Assembly: GCA_016987375.1 (NCBI GenBank)
Contig: PJRA01000493.1
Location: forward strand, 1,137,817-1,201,816
Direction: 5' to 3'
DNA: 64,000 nt
DNA from: Brachionus koreanus
Lineage: Eukaryota; Rotifera; Eurotatoria; Ploima; Brachionidae
The notes below the pieces were generated by a model. It was not told where the DNA came from, made no database searches, and saw only the letters and a program-made list of their open reading frames with translations. Position 1 is the stretch's first letter. Each line of letters begins with the position of its first letter. The position numbers were made by a program, and so were the translations under genes. This document shows positions 62,601 to 64,000 of this stretch, piece by piece.

Positions 62601-63924
62601 TAAGCTTTTCGAAAACGAGTGATTAATTAGACTCTAAATATCATACTAGTATTATTAAATTTTTCATTAAACATTTCAAGAAAATGAATTATTTTTGTTA
62701 CCTTTGTGTTTAGTTAATCCAATAAAATAAAATAAAATTTTATTCACCCTAGCAAATAGATGGCACTCGACTGATGTCATAAAAATAGATAAGAAAGGCC
62801 GAGTATTTAAATCTAGCTCTAAATTGACTAACCTAGATTTGACTCGTACTAATTTGAAGTTCTAGTTGATATTTGAAAAGTGCTTAAGAATTATTTCTTA
62901 AGTGATTAAATTAATGTTGTTGTTGTTGTTTTTTTTCTCATTTATTTTTATTTCTTCAAATAGCTAAATAAATCTGACTACCTTGATATTTAATTTTTGT
63001 TCAAATTAGGTTGTTCAAACTATTAGTTGGCTTTGTCAAAAAGCAAACAAATCCGGCATTCCACTACCATTCAATTTAGGCACATGCAACTTTCATGCAG
63101 CTCAGCCGAACGCTAATCTAAAGCCAAAGAACAATATAGTTTCGTACAGCTCGAATACGTCGCTGAGTCAGTTTTCATCGTCTTCTGTGTCGAGTTCTTT
63201 GTCCTCGTCGTCAAGCTTCATTCAATCGACGAACAGTTCAGGCGTTTCACTCTCGGTGATCATTGGACCAGGAGACTCAATTAAACTGTCGACACCAAAA
63301 TCTAATTCTAATTGCCCTTTAAAGCAACGAAACGAAAGAAAAGAAACAATTTGTTCATCGTCGAGCTCTTGCTCGGATGAAATATCCAATTATAAACTTG
63401 ACTGCATTGAATATTGCGGCCAAAAAGAGGAAAACAAGCAAGCATCAATGTCGACTAAAGCCAACAGCTTAAAATTGGACTACGAAAGCAATCAACTGGT
63501 CTCTTTGGCGTCGTCTGTGGTTCAATCTGGCGGCCAAATGAAGCAAGAAGAACTTCAGTTAATCGATTCCCAATGTTCGCCCATTTCCAACACTCAAACA
63601 ACAATGTCTCCAAGATATGTAAATACAAACACTGGTCGTGTGACGCCCAGTATTCCCACGCCCACATCAAACACAGCCACTATTCCCACTAGATTTTTTG
63701 ATAGACGTGTTTCGAACACTTCTAAAGAAGCTAATCCTTACAAATTTAATGTCAATTATTCGGCAGCTGGACAGCAACTGGCCAAAAAAGCTCATGAACA
63801 GCTTAAAACGGTTGAGAAATCTAAAGAACTAAGTAGTGAAAAAAGTGAAGTGACTTCTGTGCCGCGTAGAAAAAGCGACTATATTAATCATGATGATGAA
63901 AGTCTAAATGATGACTGGCAAAAT
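53684..63924 (+). CDS. LMO7/LIMCH1-like calponin-homology protein, 5' part
   Basis: An actin-associated cytoskeletal/junction protein by family. Exons read: 53684-54187, 59369-59442, 59498-59567, 59731-59867, 59919-59976 and 63010-63924; a GT donor at 63925 shows the gene continues past the window. Exon 1 encodes a Ser-rich leader ending CQNWIE. The single CH domain then runs across exons 2-6: TVTNKKFAYTNDFRKSLENG, ELLNVLKPDCIRRINRHSTP, DNLNQFLKACQEHFGL, LFDITDLEDLVKRR, and RRLKKVVQTISWLCQKA. The pattern 'LLN-KP-INR-TPIAG-DN-FL-AC' is that of the LMO7/LIMCH1 CH domain. Exon 6 continues as a Ser/Thr-rich disordered stretch. Intron 1 (5181 nt) holds a LINE relic and intron 5 (3033 nt) a MITE. 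A C-terminal LIM domain would lie outside the window. Confidence 0.87.
54188..57385. other. Left part of LMO7-like intron 1
   Basis: AT-rich intron DNA without recognised genes. The 98-codon minus-strand frame at 56525-56821 contains a GC-richer word (GGGTTTGAAACCCGGC) resembling a Pol III B box, but no tRNA fold could be drawn. Confidence 0.4.
57390..58148 (-). mobile_element. LINE 3' fragment, minus strand, in LMO7-like intron 1
   Basis: A 188-codon open frame (58148-57582) with HLYKTYVRPVLTYGFENM and SEGNIVKGLLTIPRRCRTTS, the segment after the RT palm in CR1/RTE-like LINEs. A 3' UTR and a tail of AATAAAT-type repeats near 57390-57415 follow. It is 5' truncated. This frame is unbroken, so it is younger than the copies at 6.5 and 19 kb. 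It lies antisense to the host gene. Confidence 0.85.
60536..60768. mobile_element. TTAA-flanked MITE (CACTCAAA family) in LMO7-like intron 5
   Basis: A 233-bp element with TTAA at 60532-60535 and 60769-60772. The left end CACTCAAAACCCGTAGGGGT and the right end GCGGCTTTTGAGTG are inverted. Non-coding. Same family as the elements at 9887 and 50963. Confidence 0.8.
60930..61700. other. Higher-complexity island in LMO7-like intron 5
   Basis: Sequence here is less AT-rich and less repetitive than the surrounding intron. It contains a 73-codon plus-strand frame (60943-61164; MCTVSSELRIYVLSEDFAWS, with a hydrophobic stretch FFYLLIILYFLSKYL) ending 10 nt before a GTAAGT-like donor. It could be an alternative first exon or a conserved regulatory block. 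No motif identifies it. Confidence 0.3.
61701..63009. other. Right part of LMO7-like intron 5
   Basis: AT-rich intron sequence with a short (TTG)n run at about 62923-62940. Nothing else was supported. Confidence 0.45.
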
Positions 63925-64000
63925 GTAAGTTTTGAATTCTCATTCTAAAAGTAAAATATAATCCGCAAATAAATTTATTTATTTATTTTAAGAAAATTTC

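Overview
This is a eukaryotic window: genes are split by short GT-AG introns (mostly 47-70 nt), the DNA is very AT-rich (about three quarters A+T by eye, not counted), and there are no bacterial-type operons. The gene set (a central-class Hox gene, SREBP, Maelstrom, VMP1, secreted chitinases with peritrophin-type domains, a trypsin-like protease and an LMO7/LIMCH1-like gene) means a bilaterian invertebrate. Compact introns, extreme AT content and splice-acceptor-like sites right next to several start codons would suit a monogonont rotifer, but that placement is an inference and not proven here.

Layout. 1-2.0 kb: an imperfect palindrome holding a minisatellite, with a pogo/Tigger-like DNA transposon in one arm whose empty site is preserved in the other arm. 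2.6-3.4 kb (-): a three-exon Hox gene with an intron inside the homeobox. 3.4-12.3 kb: a gene-poor tract with a LINE fragment, a MULE transposase relic, TTAA-flanked (piggyBac-type) MITEs and an ~0.83-kb inverted repeat pair. 12.3-17.4 kb (+): SREBP in three exons. 19.0-19.5 kb: LINE relic. 21.3-22.9 kb (-): Maelstrom, a piRNA-pathway factor. 23.4-25.9 kb (-): chitinase copy A. 27.25-27.72 kb: a hAT-type MITE with an exact 8-bp target duplication. 29.25-30.14 kb: assembly gap (Ns). 30.2-31.4 kb (-): VMP1, one exon. 33.2-35.7 kb (+): chitinase copy B. 36.9-42.0 kb (+): a 12-exon trypsin-like protease with one 3.35-kb intron full of transposon debris. 42.5-45.0 kb (+): chitinase copy C. 45.2-53.7 kb: no gene recognised. 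53.7 kb to beyond the right edge (+): LMO7/LIMCH1-like calponin-homology gene with two long introns.

The three chitinase copies lie in ~3.1-kb duplicated blocks (A inverted, B and C direct) that include the same TATA promoter. All three keep every exon open and the GH18 catalytic motif, so this looks like a recent expansion of a secreted chitin-handling enzyme. The trypsin-like protease sits between B and C. The remaining genes are housekeeping or regulatory (sterol/lipid control, autophagy/ER membrane, transposon silencing, patterning, cytoskeleton) and show no obvious functional linkage. No CRISPR array, rRNA or confident tRNA was seen. No clearly new biological system was found. The most unusual items are the palindrome with its built-in empty site, the TTAA element family with a shared 68-codon ORF, the inverted/direct chitinase triplication, and the protease rebuilt through a 19-nt microexon.
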